7,357 bases of DNA from Microcystis aeruginosa W13-11 (lineage in GTDB: Bacteria > Cyanobacteriota > Cyanobacteriia > Cyanobacteriales > Microcystaceae), in contig JAADBR010000168.1 of assembly GCA_009995705.1 (NCBI GenBank), positions 1 to 7,357 on the forward strand, in the 5' to 3' direction. Below are positions 1 through 5,843 of the stretch, in pieces. Position 1 is the first letter of the stretch. Each line of letters begins with the position of its first letter. The notes beneath the pieces were generated by a model that did no database searches, had not been told where the DNA came from, and worked only from the letters and a program-made list of their open reading frames with translations. The translations under genes and the position numbers were made by a program.

Positions 1-230
1 CCTATTTGTGCCGTAAGTGTCTCCCTGTATAGATTTCAGCTACTTTTAGGCGTACTCACTCTCATCGAATTTTATTTTAAGTTAATTATGTGCATAACAA
101 TTACCGAAGAGCCAAAATTAGTCAGTTTATTCTATCTTTGTCCGTAGGTTCGTCCATTTTTATTAATGATTTAGGTGAGATTAAGTCTGTTCATTAATTC
201 TCTAAGCCCAGAAAATTTCTGACTTGGGCT
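1..230. other. Non-coding stretch with no recognisable gene
   Basis: No reading frame of useful length and no familiar protein segment is visible on either strand, and no tRNA-like or terminal-inverted-repeat structure stands out. Near its right edge AGCCCA (205-210) and TGGGCT (225-230) form a 6-bp inverted repeat with a 14-nt loop and no following T-run, so it is not a convincing terminator. The stretch ends where the promoter/glycosyltransferase-start repeat begins. Confidence 0.5.
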
Positions 231-411
231 GGACAGGTTTTGGGAATCGCGCCGCTCTGGGTTGACAATTCGGTCAGGATGGGTTACACTAGCCAAAGAT
301 AACAGTAAATTTGTTTGTGGCTAACTTCCAACTAACCACTCCTGTCGCCTTACTAATTTTCAATCGACCTGATACGACGGCGAGAACATTTGAAGCTATC
401 CGTCAGGCGAA
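231..411 (+). repeat. Promoter + GT-start repeat, copy A
   Basis: This segment matches 1606-1786 without gaps at a constant offset of 1375. The match is strongest from the TTTTGGGAAT block through the GTG/ATG start and the first ~18 codons, then decays. It contains a promoter and the 5' end of a glycosyltransferase gene. Homology stops at about 231 on the left and about 411 on the right, so the duplicated unit is a regulatory region plus gene start and not a whole gene. With copy B it brackets the broken Rpn gene. The limits are estimated by eye. Confidence 0.85.
262..290 (+). promoter_or_regulatory. Sigma70-like promoter in repeat copy A
   Basis: A perfect TTGACA -35 (262-267) is followed after exactly 17 nt by TACACT (285-290), which matches TATAAT at 4 of 6 positions. 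The GTG start of the truncated glycosyltransferase lies 27 nt downstream. The -35 is identical in copy B. Activity is inferred only. Confidence 0.6.
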
Positions 412-466
412 ACCGCCTAAGTTATTGGTAGTTGGCGACGAACTGCGTCCAGATAGCCGGATATAG
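317..466 (+). pseudogene. N-terminal fragment of a GT2/HlpA-like glycosyltransferase (copy A)
   Basis: GTG at 317 opens a 49-codon frame starting MANFQLTTPV and continuing ALLIFNRPDTTARTFEAIRQ, then a KLLVV strand, and ending at TAG 464-466. This is the usual beginning of cyanobacterial GT2-type, HlpA-annotated glycosyltransferases, where the first beta strand and the FNRP motif are followed by a nucleotide-binding region. Intact proteins of this type are roughly 300 residues, so more than 80% is missing, including the acidic metal-binding motif. Nothing downstream in any frame continues the homology before the Rpn gene begins at 512. The fragment shares its first residues with copy B (1692-1796) and is distantly similar to the intact enzyme starting at 1793. 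It is best read as a relic left by rearrangement. Expression from the promoter at 262-290 is possible but would give only a short peptide. Confidence 0.75.
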
Positions 467-700
467 AGCGGGTAATCCCCAGAAAACTAGCCTCCCAGTC
501 CTTGCCAATCCTTGAAAACAGACAGCCTTTTTTACCGACTATTCCAGACGCTTCCTTCCCTGTTGTTTGACTTGCTTGAAATTTCCATCCCCTAAGTTGA
601 ACAGTATCACTTCCGTTCCGTCGAACTCAAACAGACTGCTTTTCGTTTAGATGGTCTATTTTGTCCCCCAGAAAATAATCTTGAGCTTCCCTTATTTTTC

Positions 701-1093
701 GTGGAAGTACAATTTCAATCAGAAGCAGACTTTTACAGTCGCTTTTTTGGAGAAGTTTTCTTATATCTGCGGCAGTATCAACCCTTAAATCCCTGGCAAG
801 CAGTCGTAATTTATCCTAGCCGCCGGGTAGAGACAACTAACACCAGCCATTATGAAGAACTGCTCAACAGCCAGAGAGTCAGACGGATCTACTTAGATGA
901 ACTTTCCCGAAATCAGCCTGCCAATTTAAGTCTCAGTTTAGTGCAGTTGGTTGTCATTCCAGAAGCAATGGCGATTGAGCAGGCACAAAGGTTAGTCCGA
1001 CAAACCCGACAGGAAATCAGTGAGGACAAATTACTCAAGCAACTGCTGGATTTAATTGAAACTATAATAGTGTATATAGCGGTATTCGCTTGA
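701..1093 (+). CDS. Open 5' segment of the broken Rpn gene (DUF2887 part)
   Basis: This is the longest uninterrupted piece of the nuclease half, 130 residues, and an automatic caller would probably report it. Its GTG at 701 is really valine 64 of the ancestral protein (FFVEVQF), so the start is not natural and no Shine-Dalgarno site precedes it. The piece keeps E65 and Q67 of the PD-(D/E)XK core but lacks D47 and the N-terminal helix. It ends with six residues (IAVFA plus the preceding shift) read from the MITE-like insertion. It is unlikely to be a functional protein and is listed so that the reader can match it to other annotations. Confidence 0.35.
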   Translation: MEVQFQSEADFYSRFFGEVFLYLRQYQPLNPWQAVVIYPSRRVETTNTSHYEELLNSQRVRRIYLDELSRNQPANLSLSLVQLVVIPEAMAIEQAQRLVRQTRQEISEDKLLKQLLDLIETIIVYIAVFA

Positions 1094-1171
1094 GTGAGAT
1101 ACAGACAAAGTCTTGCCTAGACTGACTTATAGCTTGTTGCAGTATACCTCATTCGACTGCATACCGCTATA
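1075..1171. mobile_element. 93-bp MITE-like element with TA target-site duplication
   Basis: The element proper spans 1077-1169. It begins TAGCGGTAT and ends ATACCGCTA, perfect 9-bp terminal inverted repeats, and is flanked by TA on both sides (1075-1076 and 1170-1171), giving an 11-bp perfect symmetry. Inside these, an imperfect second block (GAGTGAGATAC on the left, complement of the CCTCATTC region on the right) extends the similarity to about 30 bp. There is no room for a transposase. TA duplication and small size fit a non-autonomous element mobilised by an IS630/Tc1-mariner-type transposase (family assignment is inference). Removing one TA plus the element exactly restores the Rpn reading frame, so both boundaries are confirmed by the host gene. 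Confidence 0.88.
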
Positions 1172-1192
1172 AGCTACCCCATTTAAGTCGAG

Positions 1193-1197
1193 AGGAG
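1193..1197 (+). promoter_or_regulatory. Shine-Dalgarno-like AGGAG before internal start 1207
   Basis: The sequence AGAGGAG (1191-1197, core AGGAG) lies 9 nt before the ATG at 1207. It also encodes part of the SREE segment of the ancestral Rpn protein, so it could be coincidental. It gives the C-terminal fragment a plausible ribosome binding site of its own, outside the inserted element. Confidence 0.45.
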
Positions 1198-1206
1198 ATT
1201 GTCAAA

Positions 1207-1518
1207 ATGTTAGGATTTACCGAGATTGATGTCAGGCAGACCAGATTTTATCAAGATGTCTTTGCTGAAGGCAAACAGGAAGGCAAACAGGAAGGCAGAC
1301 AGGAAGGCAGACAGGAAGGCAGACAGGAAGGCAGACAGGAAGGAGAGGCTATTCTCATTCTCCGCTTTCTCAACCGTCGTCTAGGACAGTTAGATGACTC
1401 TGTCTTTGAACAGGTTCAGCAGTTGAGCATTCCTCAGTTAGAGGATTTAGCAGAAGCTTTATTGGATTTTGCTAACTTGGCTGATTTGACGAGGTGGCTG
1501 CAAGAACATTCAGGTTAA
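1207..1518 (+). CDS. C-terminal Rpn fragment with EGRQ repeats and DUF4351-like domain
   Basis: This 103-residue frame is the intact C-terminal third of the broken Rpn gene. Residues 1-20 (MLGFTEIDVRQTRFYQDVFA) end the nuclease domain. Residues 21-44 are six EGKQ/EGRQ units, a charged helical linker. From residue about 46 follows the DUF4351-like region with LILRFLNRRLG, the LSIPQLEDLAEALLDF stretch and a TRWLQ end. ATG 1207 is methionine in the ancestral protein but has an AGGAG site 9 nt upstream, so translation can start here independently. In E. coli, Rpn genes are reported to encode a short C-terminal product from an internal start that inhibits the nuclease. Whether this frame is such a product, or just the tail of a dead gene, cannot be decided from sequence. 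It lacks all catalytic residues. Confidence 0.5.
   Translation: MLGFTEIDVRQTRFYQDVFAEGKQEGKQEGRQEGRQEGRQEGRQEGEAILILRFLNRRLGQLDDSVFEQVQQLSIPQLEDLAEALLDFANLADLTRWLQEHSG
1267..1338 (+). repeat. Six tandem 12-bp units (GAAGGCARACAG)
   Basis: Six head-to-tail copies of a 12-bp unit: the first two read GAAGGCAAACAG (EGKQ) and the next four GAAGGCAGACAG (EGRQ). A partial GAAGGAGAG follows. The unit length is a multiple of three, so copy-number change keeps frame and only lengthens or shortens the charged linker of the Rpn protein. The four identical EGRQ units point to recent slippage or unequal exchange. Confidence 0.95.
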
Positions 1519-1534
1519 GGGAGAAAAGAGTCGG

Positions 1535-1657
1535 ATGTTGGGATTTACCGAGATTGATGTCAGGCAGACTAGATTTTATCAAGATGTCTTTGCCGAAGGG
1601 AGACAGGGCAGATTTTGGGAATTGCGCCGCCCTAGGTTGACAATTTGGTCAGAATGA
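1535..1657 (+). pseudogene. Duplicated Rpn piece fused into repeat copy B
   Basis: Positions 1535-1606 repeat 1207-1278 with only about five differences, from the same ATG (MLGFTEIDVRQTRFYQDVFAEG) to the end of one 12-bp unit, here GAAGGGAGACAG. At 1606 the similarity to Rpn stops and the sequence becomes repeat copy B, so the frame runs on as a chimeric tail through the promoter region to TGA 1655-1657 (40 codons in total). There is no nuclease core and no DUF4351 region. It is a recombination scar and not a real gene. A weak GGGAG-like stretch lies upstream around 1518-1522, but I would not call the peptide expressed. Confidence 0.8.
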
Positions 1658-1786
1658 GTTAAGGTAGCTTAAGCTAACAGTAAATTTGTTTATGGCTAAC
1701 TTCCAACTGACAACTCCTGTCGCCTTCCTGGTTTTTAATCGACCTAATAGTGCTGCGGAGGTCTCCGAAACGGTTCGTAAGGCAAG
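1606..1786 (+). repeat. Promoter + GT-start repeat, copy B
   Basis: This copy pairs with 231-411 at offset 1375 without gaps. It carries the same TTGACA, the same block just upstream of the start codon (AACAGTAAATTTGTTT) and the same first codons (MANFQLTTPVA). The copies have diverged by substitution only, so the duplication is older than the near-identical Rpn piece that abuts it. Copy B lies immediately upstream of the functional operon and supplies its likely promoter. Confidence 0.85.
1637..1665 (+). promoter_or_regulatory. Likely promoter of the glycan operon (repeat copy B)
   Basis: A perfect TTGACA (1637-1642) with a 17-nt spacer precedes TAAGGT (1660-1665), a 3-of-6 match to TATAAT that is weaker than in copy A. 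It is the best promoter candidate upstream of the six-gene run starting at 1793. The leader would include the truncated reading frame 1692-1796. Confidence 0.5.
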
Positions 1787-1796
1787 ACAATTATGA
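1692..1796 (+). pseudogene. N-terminal fragment of a GT2/HlpA-like glycosyltransferase (copy B), leader ORF
   Basis: ATG 1692 opens 34 codons, MANFQLTTPVAFLVFNRPNS followed by AAEVSETVRKARQL, ending at TGA 1794-1796. It is the copy-B version of the fragment at 317. The last four bases form ATGA with the start of the intact glycosyltransferase at 1793, the classic arrangement for translational coupling. The peptide also resembles the first 26 residues of that enzyme (PVAFLVFNRP against PIAFFAYKRP), so the beginning of one glycosyltransferase gene sits just before the beginning of a relative. This suggests that recombination within the family swapped the body of the gene and left the old promoter and start. 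It is probably non-functional as an enzyme. A role as a coupling leader peptide is inference. Confidence 0.65.
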
Positions 1797-2737
1797 AGAA
1801 AGCACCGATAGCATTTTTTGCTTATAAGCGACCTGGACATACATTGCGCTCTTTGGAATCTTTAGCTCAGAATGAAGGAGCAGCAGAAAGCGAACTGTTT
1901 ATATTTTGTGATGCCCCTAAGCGACAAGAAGATCAAGAATCTGTCAAACAAGTACGAGAAGTAGTTAGAAGTAAAAAGTGGTGTGGGACAGTTAACATTA
2001 TTGAGAGGGAAACTAATTTAGGGCTTGCAAACTCTATTATTAGAGGCGTGACAGATCTATGTGACGAATATGGTAGTGTGATCGTAATTGAAGATGATTT
2101 GATACTATCTCCATTTTTCCTTGACTACATGAACAAAGCTTTAAACCTCTATAAAGATGCTCACCATGTAATGCAAATATCTGGATATATGTTTCCGGTA
2201 AAGCTTGAACTGGAAACAGATGCAATGTTCCTACCATTTACTACTTCTTGGGGATGGGCAACGTGGCAGCGTTCTTGGAAATACCTTGATATTTCTATGT
2301 CAGGGTACGAGAAGTTGAAGGGGGAATCGTTACTAAGGTATAAATTTGATTTAGATGGTTCATATCCTTATTTTAAAATGCTGGAAAATCAAAGAAGCAA
2401 TAAAATCGATTCGTGGGCTATTGTTTGGTATTTAAGTGTGTTTATGCAGCAGGGAATGACTCTATTTCCTACTCAATCATTAGTCAGAAACATAGGATTT
2501 GACGGAAATGGCACGCATGGAGGGAGAGAAATTGTCACCAACAAAAGGAACCATGATTTTGATAATGCTATAACAGATAATGTAGTATCGTATCCAAGTT
2601 CATGTGAAGTTTGCTCTCCAGCATATCTGGCTTTAGTTGGATATTTTAAAGAATTTCAAAAAGAGTCAAAATCGCCGCTCAAAATACTATACTTAAAATG
2701 CCGCAATATGTTAGAATCACTGAAACAACAACCTTAG
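1793..2737 (+). CDS. GT2-like (GT-A fold) glycosyltransferase
   Basis: A 314-residue protein predicted to transfer a sugar from a nucleotide-sugar donor during surface-glycan assembly. It is cytoplasmic, with no signal peptide or membrane segment. It starts with a Rossmann-like strand and the YKRP motif (residues 4-14), then LFIFCDAP (35-42), the NLGLANSI helix start (75-82), and the acidic metal/nucleotide motif E100-D101-D102 inside VIVIEDDLILSP. A GYMFP stretch (131-135) and the SWGWATWQRSW motif (152-162) follow, as in HlpA-annotated glycosyltransferases of bacteria. Full family length suggests an intact enzyme. ATG 1793 is chosen because MKKAPIAFF fits the family start. No strong Shine-Dalgarno is visible (only AAGG some 11 nt upstream), but the ATGA overlap with the leader fragment could supply coupling. 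It is the first gene of the operon. Donor and acceptor cannot be told. Confidence 0.85.
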   Translation: MKKAPIAFFAYKRPGHTLRSLESLAQNEGAAESELFIFCDAPKRQEDQESVKQVREVVRSKKWCGTVNIIERETNLGLANSIIRGVTDLCDEYGSVIVIEDDLILSPFFLDYMNKALNLYKDAHHVMQISGYMFPVKLELETDAMFLPFTTSWGWATWQRSWKYLDISMSGYEKLKGESLLRYKFDLDGSYPYFKMLENQRSNKIDSWAIVWYLSVFMQQGMTLFPTQSLVRNIGFDGNGTHGGREIVTNKRNHDFDNAITDNVVSYPSSCEVCSPAYLALVGYFKEFQKESKSPLKILYLKCRNMLESLKQQP

Positions 2738-2759
2738 ATTAATATTGAGGAAATAAATT

Positions 2760-3500
2760 ATGCTCAAGGAATTTTATAAAGAGATATGTCCTCCATTATT
2801 TTTGAAGACTTTGGCTTCAGTAAAAGGAAAAGTATCAAGGATATTACATCATTATATTTACCACAAAAGTCAATTATCTCGTTCACAAGTTACGGGTAAT
2901 AACGGTCAAGATCTAGAAATTTACTGGAATCCCAAAATGGCAGAAATTTTAGACACTTGGGGTGAAGGTAATGCTTGGAATGAACTGCAATTTCTCATGG
3001 TCAATTGCCGAGGCAAAGTTTTAGATATTGCCTGTGGTACTGGTAAGAATATTGAGACTCTGTCTAAATTTCCACACATCGAAGTATATGGCTGTGATAT
3101 TTCCGATTTCCTAATCAAGAAAGCCCTAGATCGTGGCATACCTGAAGAATGCCTTAAAATATGTGATGCTACAAAAACAGATTATCATGATAATTCCTTC
3201 AATTATTCTTATTCTATAGGTTCTCTTGAACACTTCACCGAAAGTGGAATTGTGCAATTTGTTGCTGAATCTTATCGCATTACGCAGTATACTTCTTTCC
3301 ATATGATTCCTGTTTCTAGAAGTGGTAAAAATGAGGGATGGATTAAAACTCTTCAGAGCTTTCATAATAATTCTGTTGATTGGTGGTTAAATAAATACAA
3401 GTCTTCCTATCAATCTGTCTTTGTAATCGATTCAAGTTGGCAAGATGATATTTCTGTAGGTAAGTGGTTCATTTGCATTAAAAATATAGAGAAATTTTAA
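2760..3500 (+). CDS. Class I SAM-dependent methyltransferase
   Basis: A 246-residue Rossmann-fold methyltransferase, probably O-methylating a sugar of the glycan. Motif I is VLDIACGTG (87-95), the acidic residue binding the SAM ribose is D113 in YGCDIS, and a motif-IV-like GSLEHF (154-159) follows an acidic D-A-T segment, as in type-11 methyltransferases. About 55 residues precede the fold. They contain [14 protein letters not shown], a short basic segment I associate with methyltransferases of polysaccharide clusters, possibly for membrane or acceptor contact (inference). The stop is only 2 nt from the next gene, and GAGGAA (2747-2752) is a good ribosome site 7-8 nt before the ATG. The C-terminal half is short on a typical post-motif domain but ends in a strand, KWFICIKN, so it seems complete. 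Small-molecule or lipid substrates are not excluded. Confidence 0.82.
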   Translation: MLKEFYKEICPPLFLKTLASVKGKVSRILHHYIYHKSQLSRSQVTGNNGQDLEIYWNPKMAEILDTWGEGNAWNELQFLMVNCRGKVLDIACGTGKNIETLSKFPHIEVYGCDISDFLIKKALDRGIPEECLKICDATKTDYHDNSFNYSYSIGSLEHFTESGIVQFVAESYRITQYTSFHMIPVSRSGKNEGWIKTLQSFHNNSVDWWLNKYKSSYQSVFVIDSSWQDDISVGKWFICIKNIEKF

Positions 3501-3501
3501 A

Positions 3502-4077
3502 ATGCTTAGAAAATTTTATTCTTACTTGATCAAGTATTTAACTCAAAAAAAGAGTTTAATATCAATCTCCGTTGGAGCGAACACTCGAATTACTGGAAAT
3601 ATAGATAAACGTTCTAAGAAGAGTAATATTGTCATAGGTAAAAATTGCTTAATTCAAGGAACTTTAGTCACTGAAAGTGAAGAAAGTTCAATAAATATAG
3701 GTGACAACGTGCTTATTGGTGGTGGCACTATTATAGATTGCGTTAAGTCAGTTACTGTAGAAGATGATGTTTTAATTTCTTATCAATGTATATTAGCTGA
3801 TAGCGATAATCACAGCATTAGCTATAGTATTAGAAAGAATGATTTAGCCGATTGGAAACAGGGAAAGCACGATTGGAGTACAACGAAAAGTTTAGAAATA
3901 AAAATATCTAGAGGAGCATGGATCGGAGTACGCACAATCATTCTCAAAGGAGTAAAGATTGGTGAGGGGGCAGTTGTTGGAGCAGGTTCAGTTGTTACTC
4001 AAGATGTCCCAGCATGGACTATTGTCGCTGGTAATCCAGCGCGTGTGATTAGGGAGATTCCAGAACATGAACGCTAA
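3502..4077 (+). CDS. Hexapeptide-repeat (LbH) acyl/acetyltransferase
   Basis: A 191-residue left-handed beta-helix protein of the CatB/NodL/WcaF-like acetyltransferase type, expected to move an acetyl group from acetyl-CoA to a sugar hydroxyl or amine as a trimer. Hexapeptide turns are seen in [24 protein letters not shown] and [10 protein letters not shown] (about 42-93). The loop DSDNHSI has H104 in the position of the catalytic histidine. The C-terminal coil is the standard [20 protein letters not shown] stretch, then [11 protein letters not shown] and the near-universal AGNPARVI ending (176-183). Residues 110-130 are the usual excursion loop carrying the WST segment. It starts 1 nt after the preceding stop with a weak ribosome site, so it is probably coupled to the methyltransferase, and its end overlaps the next gene by 11 nt. 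The substrate is unknown. Confidence 0.9.
   Translation: MLRKFYSYLIKYLTQKKSLISISVGANTRITGNIDKRSKKSNIVIGKNCLIQGTLVTESEESSINIGDNVLIGGGTIIDCVKSVTVEDDVLISYQCILADSDNHSISYSIRKNDLADWKQGKHDWSTTKSLEIKISRGAWIGVRTIILKGVKIGEGAVVGAGSVVTQDVPAWTIVAGNPARVIREIPEHER
4051..4056 (+). promoter_or_regulatory. Shine-Dalgarno AGGGAG for the gene at 4067
   Basis: AGGGAG lies 10 nt before ATG 4067, inside the end of the acyltransferase gene. It supports this start and an 11-nt overlap between the two genes. Confidence 0.6.
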
Positions 4078-4912
4078 TTTATTAACTTGGGAACAAGCAG
4101 TTCGTTGGCTTAGAGAGCAGCCAGAAAAACAAGAACTGGTACGTTGGTGTTATTACGACGATCCGTTGGAGTTAGCAGCAGAAAGATTTAGTAACAGTGA
4201 AGAATGGCTTGCAGTTAAAAATCTATTGAGTCAATATATACCGGGAAAAGTATTAGATTTGGGTGCAGGTCGAGGAATTTCCAGTTATGCTTTTGCTAAA
4301 TTGGGATGTTCCGTGACTGCCTTAGAACCAGATTCTAGTCCGCTGGTTGGCTCTCAAGCCATCCAATCTTTAGTTGACAGCACTCAGTTACCTATTCAAA
4401 TTATTCAAGAATATGGAGAAACCTTACCCTTTGATGACAATACTTTTGACATCGTTTATGGACGAGCGGTACTGCATCATGCCTATGACTTGAAAAAACT
4501 CTGTCAAGAAGCAGCACGAGTCTTAAAACCTGGAGGAGTGTTGATAGCAACTCGTGAACATATTATTTCAAAAAAGGAAGACTTACCACTCTTTTTAGCG
4601 TCACATCCTCTACATTTCTTATATGGCGGAGAGAATGCTTATTTGCTCCAAGAATACCTAGAAGCTATCGAGACAGCCAGACTAAAACTGCAAAAAGCAA
4701 TCGCTACCTTCGAGAGCGTCATTAACTATGCACCGATGACTCAACAGGAGTTTCAAAACTTAATTAAATCTGTCCTAGCTCCTATTATTGGTGACAAATT
4801 AGGTAACTGGCTGGCTAACAATGAAACTGTACAAAAGTTTTGTGGTTGGTATCAATCTCAAAAGTCAGACACTCCAGGTCGTCATTATTCATTTATTGCT
4901 ATCAAACCCTGA
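4067..4912 (+). CDS. Class I SAM-dependent methyltransferase (type 11)
   Basis: A 281-residue methyltransferase, the second in the operon and clearly different from the one at 2760. It opens with a ~55-residue helical region rich in Trp and acidic residues ([29 protein letters not shown]). Motif I is VLDLGAGRG (62-70), the ribose-binding acid is E87 (ALEPDSS), motif II is [19 protein letters not shown] (120-138) and motif III is LKPGGVLI (153-160), all textbook for Methyltransf_11. A ~120-residue C-terminal region, with [18 protein letters not shown] followed by a helical part, probably recognises the acceptor. It is soluble, with no membrane segments. It overlaps the acyltransferase by 11 nt, and its stop lies 10 nt before the SDR start. 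It probably methylates a sugar of the same glycan. Ubiquinone-type or other small-molecule methylation is less likely given the neighbours. Confidence 0.85.
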   Translation: MNANLLTWEQAVRWLREQPEKQELVRWCYYDDPLELAAERFSNSEEWLAVKNLLSQYIPGKVLDLGAGRGISSYAFAKLGCSVTALEPDSSPLVGSQAIQSLVDSTQLPIQIIQEYGETLPFDDNTFDIVYGRAVLHHAYDLKKLCQEAARVLKPGGVLIATREHIISKKEDLPLFLASHPLHFLYGGENAYLLQEYLEAIETARLKLQKAIATFESVINYAPMTQQEFQNLIKSVLAPIIGDKLGNWLANNETVQKFCGWYQSQKSDTPGRHYSFIAIKP

Positions 4913-4922
4913 GATTAATATC

Positions 4923-5843
4923 TTGAAAACTGTTCTTATTACTGGTGTTACAGGATTTATTGGGCGGTATATAGCTCGCAAATTCGCCCAAGCTGGGTGG
5001 TCTGTTGTCGGTTTGGGAACCCGTCCTCCAGAAAACGCGCCAACTCAAGATCTCTTGCGTTATTATCAACTCACTCTACCTTCCCCTGATTTAGCCATAC
5101 TCATCGAACAACTACAGCCGCAGGTCTGTATCCATTGTGCTGCAAGAGCATCAGTTGCTCTTTCAGTAAGTGAACCAAAAGCAGATTTTACCGATGGAGT
5201 AGTTGTTACTTTCAACTTATTAGATGCTCTTCGCCTTCATGCACCTCAATGCCGAGTTATTTATCTTTCTAGTGCTGCTGTTTATGGTAATCCCAAAACT
5301 TTACCTATTAATGAAAGTCATTCCCTTAATCCTATTTCACCCTATGGCTACCATAAGCTAATCTGTGAACAACTTTGCCAGGAGTTTTTCCAAGTTTATG
5401 GCTTACTCACAGCTACAGTACGCATCTTTTCTGCCTATGGTTCAGGATTGAGGCGACAAGTTGTCTGGGATATCTGTCATAAGGCTCTGACAAACCCCGT
5501 TCTCAATCTACAGGGAACGGGTAATGAAAGTCGTGATTTTATCCATAGTCGAGATATAGCCAAAGCTCTCTACCTTTTGGCAGAGAAAGCTCCTTGTCAC
5601 GCCGATGTTTATAATTTGGCAAGTGGAACAGAAACCTCTATTAAGGAGTTAGTTAACTTGATACTAGAACATTTCGAACTTGATATTCCTGTACATTTTG
5701 ATGGTACAATACCTATTGGCAATCCCTTAAACTGGAAAGCTGATATAAATTGTCTCAAAAAACTTGGGTTTCTTCCTGAAGTAACTCTTGATAGAGGAAT
5801 CAGTGTCTATACTCAATGGTGTCGTGCGGAGCTAATGGGATGA
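4923..5843 (+). CDS. Extended SDR: NAD(P)-dependent NDP-sugar epimerase/dehydratase
   Basis: A 306-residue extended short-chain dehydrogenase that should convert a nucleotide-linked sugar (epimerisation, dehydration or reduction) for the neighbouring glycosyltransferases. TGVTGFIG (7-14) is the GxxGxxG cofactor loop, HCAARASV (71-78) follows the fourth strand, SSAAVYG (116-122) gives the catalytic Ser region, Y141-x3-K145 is the catalytic pair, and RDFIH (204-208) is the family hallmark of the sugar-binding side. Epimerase versus reductase (GDP-6-deoxymannose type) cannot be separated by eye. I choose TTG 4923 because MKTVLITGVTGFIG is the canonical N-terminus and lies 10 nt after the preceding stop, with a weak GAG site. 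The upstream in-frame ATG at 4821 would add 34 unrelated residues and overlap the methyltransferase by 92 nt. It ends ATGA-overlapping the next gene. Confidence 0.88.
   Translation: MKTVLITGVTGFIGRYIARKFAQAGWSVVGLGTRPPENAPTQDLLRYYQLTLPSPDLAILIEQLQPQVCIHCAARASVALSVSEPKADFTDGVVVTFNLLDALRLHAPQCRVIYLSSAAVYGNPKTLPINESHSLNPISPYGYHKLICEQLCQEFFQVYGLLTATVRIFSAYGSGLRRQVVWDICHKALTNPVLNLQGTGNESRDFIHSRDIAKALYLLAEKAPCHADVYNLASGTETSIKELVNLILEHFELDIPVHFDGTIPIGNPLNWKADINCLKKLGFLPEVTLDRGISVYTQWCRAELMG
5828..5831 (+). promoter_or_regulatory. Shine-Dalgarno GGAG deciding start 5840
   Basis: GGAG lies 8 nt before ATG 5840, whereas the earlier in-frame ATG at 5816 has no such site and would overlap the SDR gene further. 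It supports the ATGA junction as the true start. Confidence 0.65.

Larger units (their letters stand above)
512..1518 (+). pseudogene. Broken Rpn-family (DUF2887/DUF4351) PD-(D/E)XK nuclease gene
   Basis: Reading from TTG 512 (MKTDSLFYRLFQTLPS...) gives the normal N-terminus of cyanobacterial DUF2887 Rpn-family nuclease/putative transposase proteins. The frame is interrupted by TAA at 593-595 (residue 28) but resumes without a shift as VEQYHFRSVELKQTAFRLDG. The expected nuclease residues are present: D47 in RLDG, then E65 and Q67 in the EVQFQ strand. A 93-bp inverted-repeat element at 1077-1169 breaks the gene after ETIIVY. Deleting 95 bp (element plus one TA) rejoins it as VYKLPHLSREEIVKMLGF, the typical continuation, and restores a protein of about 303 residues, normal for the family. 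The C-terminus holds six EGKQ/EGRQ repeats and a DUF4351-like helical region ending at 1518. Rpn proteins have been linked to RecA-independent recombination and anti-phage activity. With two independent lesions the full nuclease cannot be made. TTG may itself be a decayed ATG. Confidence 0.88.

Noticed and set aside
205..230. AGCCCA/TGGGCT inverted repeat as a terminator
   Set aside because: The stem is only 6 bp, the loop is 14 nt, and no T-run follows.
1267..1338. CRISPR-like tandem repeat
   Set aside because: The 12-bp units are contiguous with no spacers and encode EGKQ/EGRQ in frame within an Rpn-family protein.
1649..3365. Minus-strand open frames within 1649-1840, 2040-2237, 2921-3139 and 3126-3365
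   Set aside because: They lie opposite well-supported + strand genes, show no recognisable motifs and are shadows.
4821..4922. Longer SDR start at ATG 4821
   Set aside because: The extra 34 residues do not resemble the family and overlap the methyltransferase coding region. TTG 4923 gives the canonical N-terminus.
5816..5839. Longer GT4 start at ATG 5816
   Set aside because: No ribosome site precedes it, while ATG 5840 has GGAG at 8 nt and forms an ATGA junction with the SDR stop.
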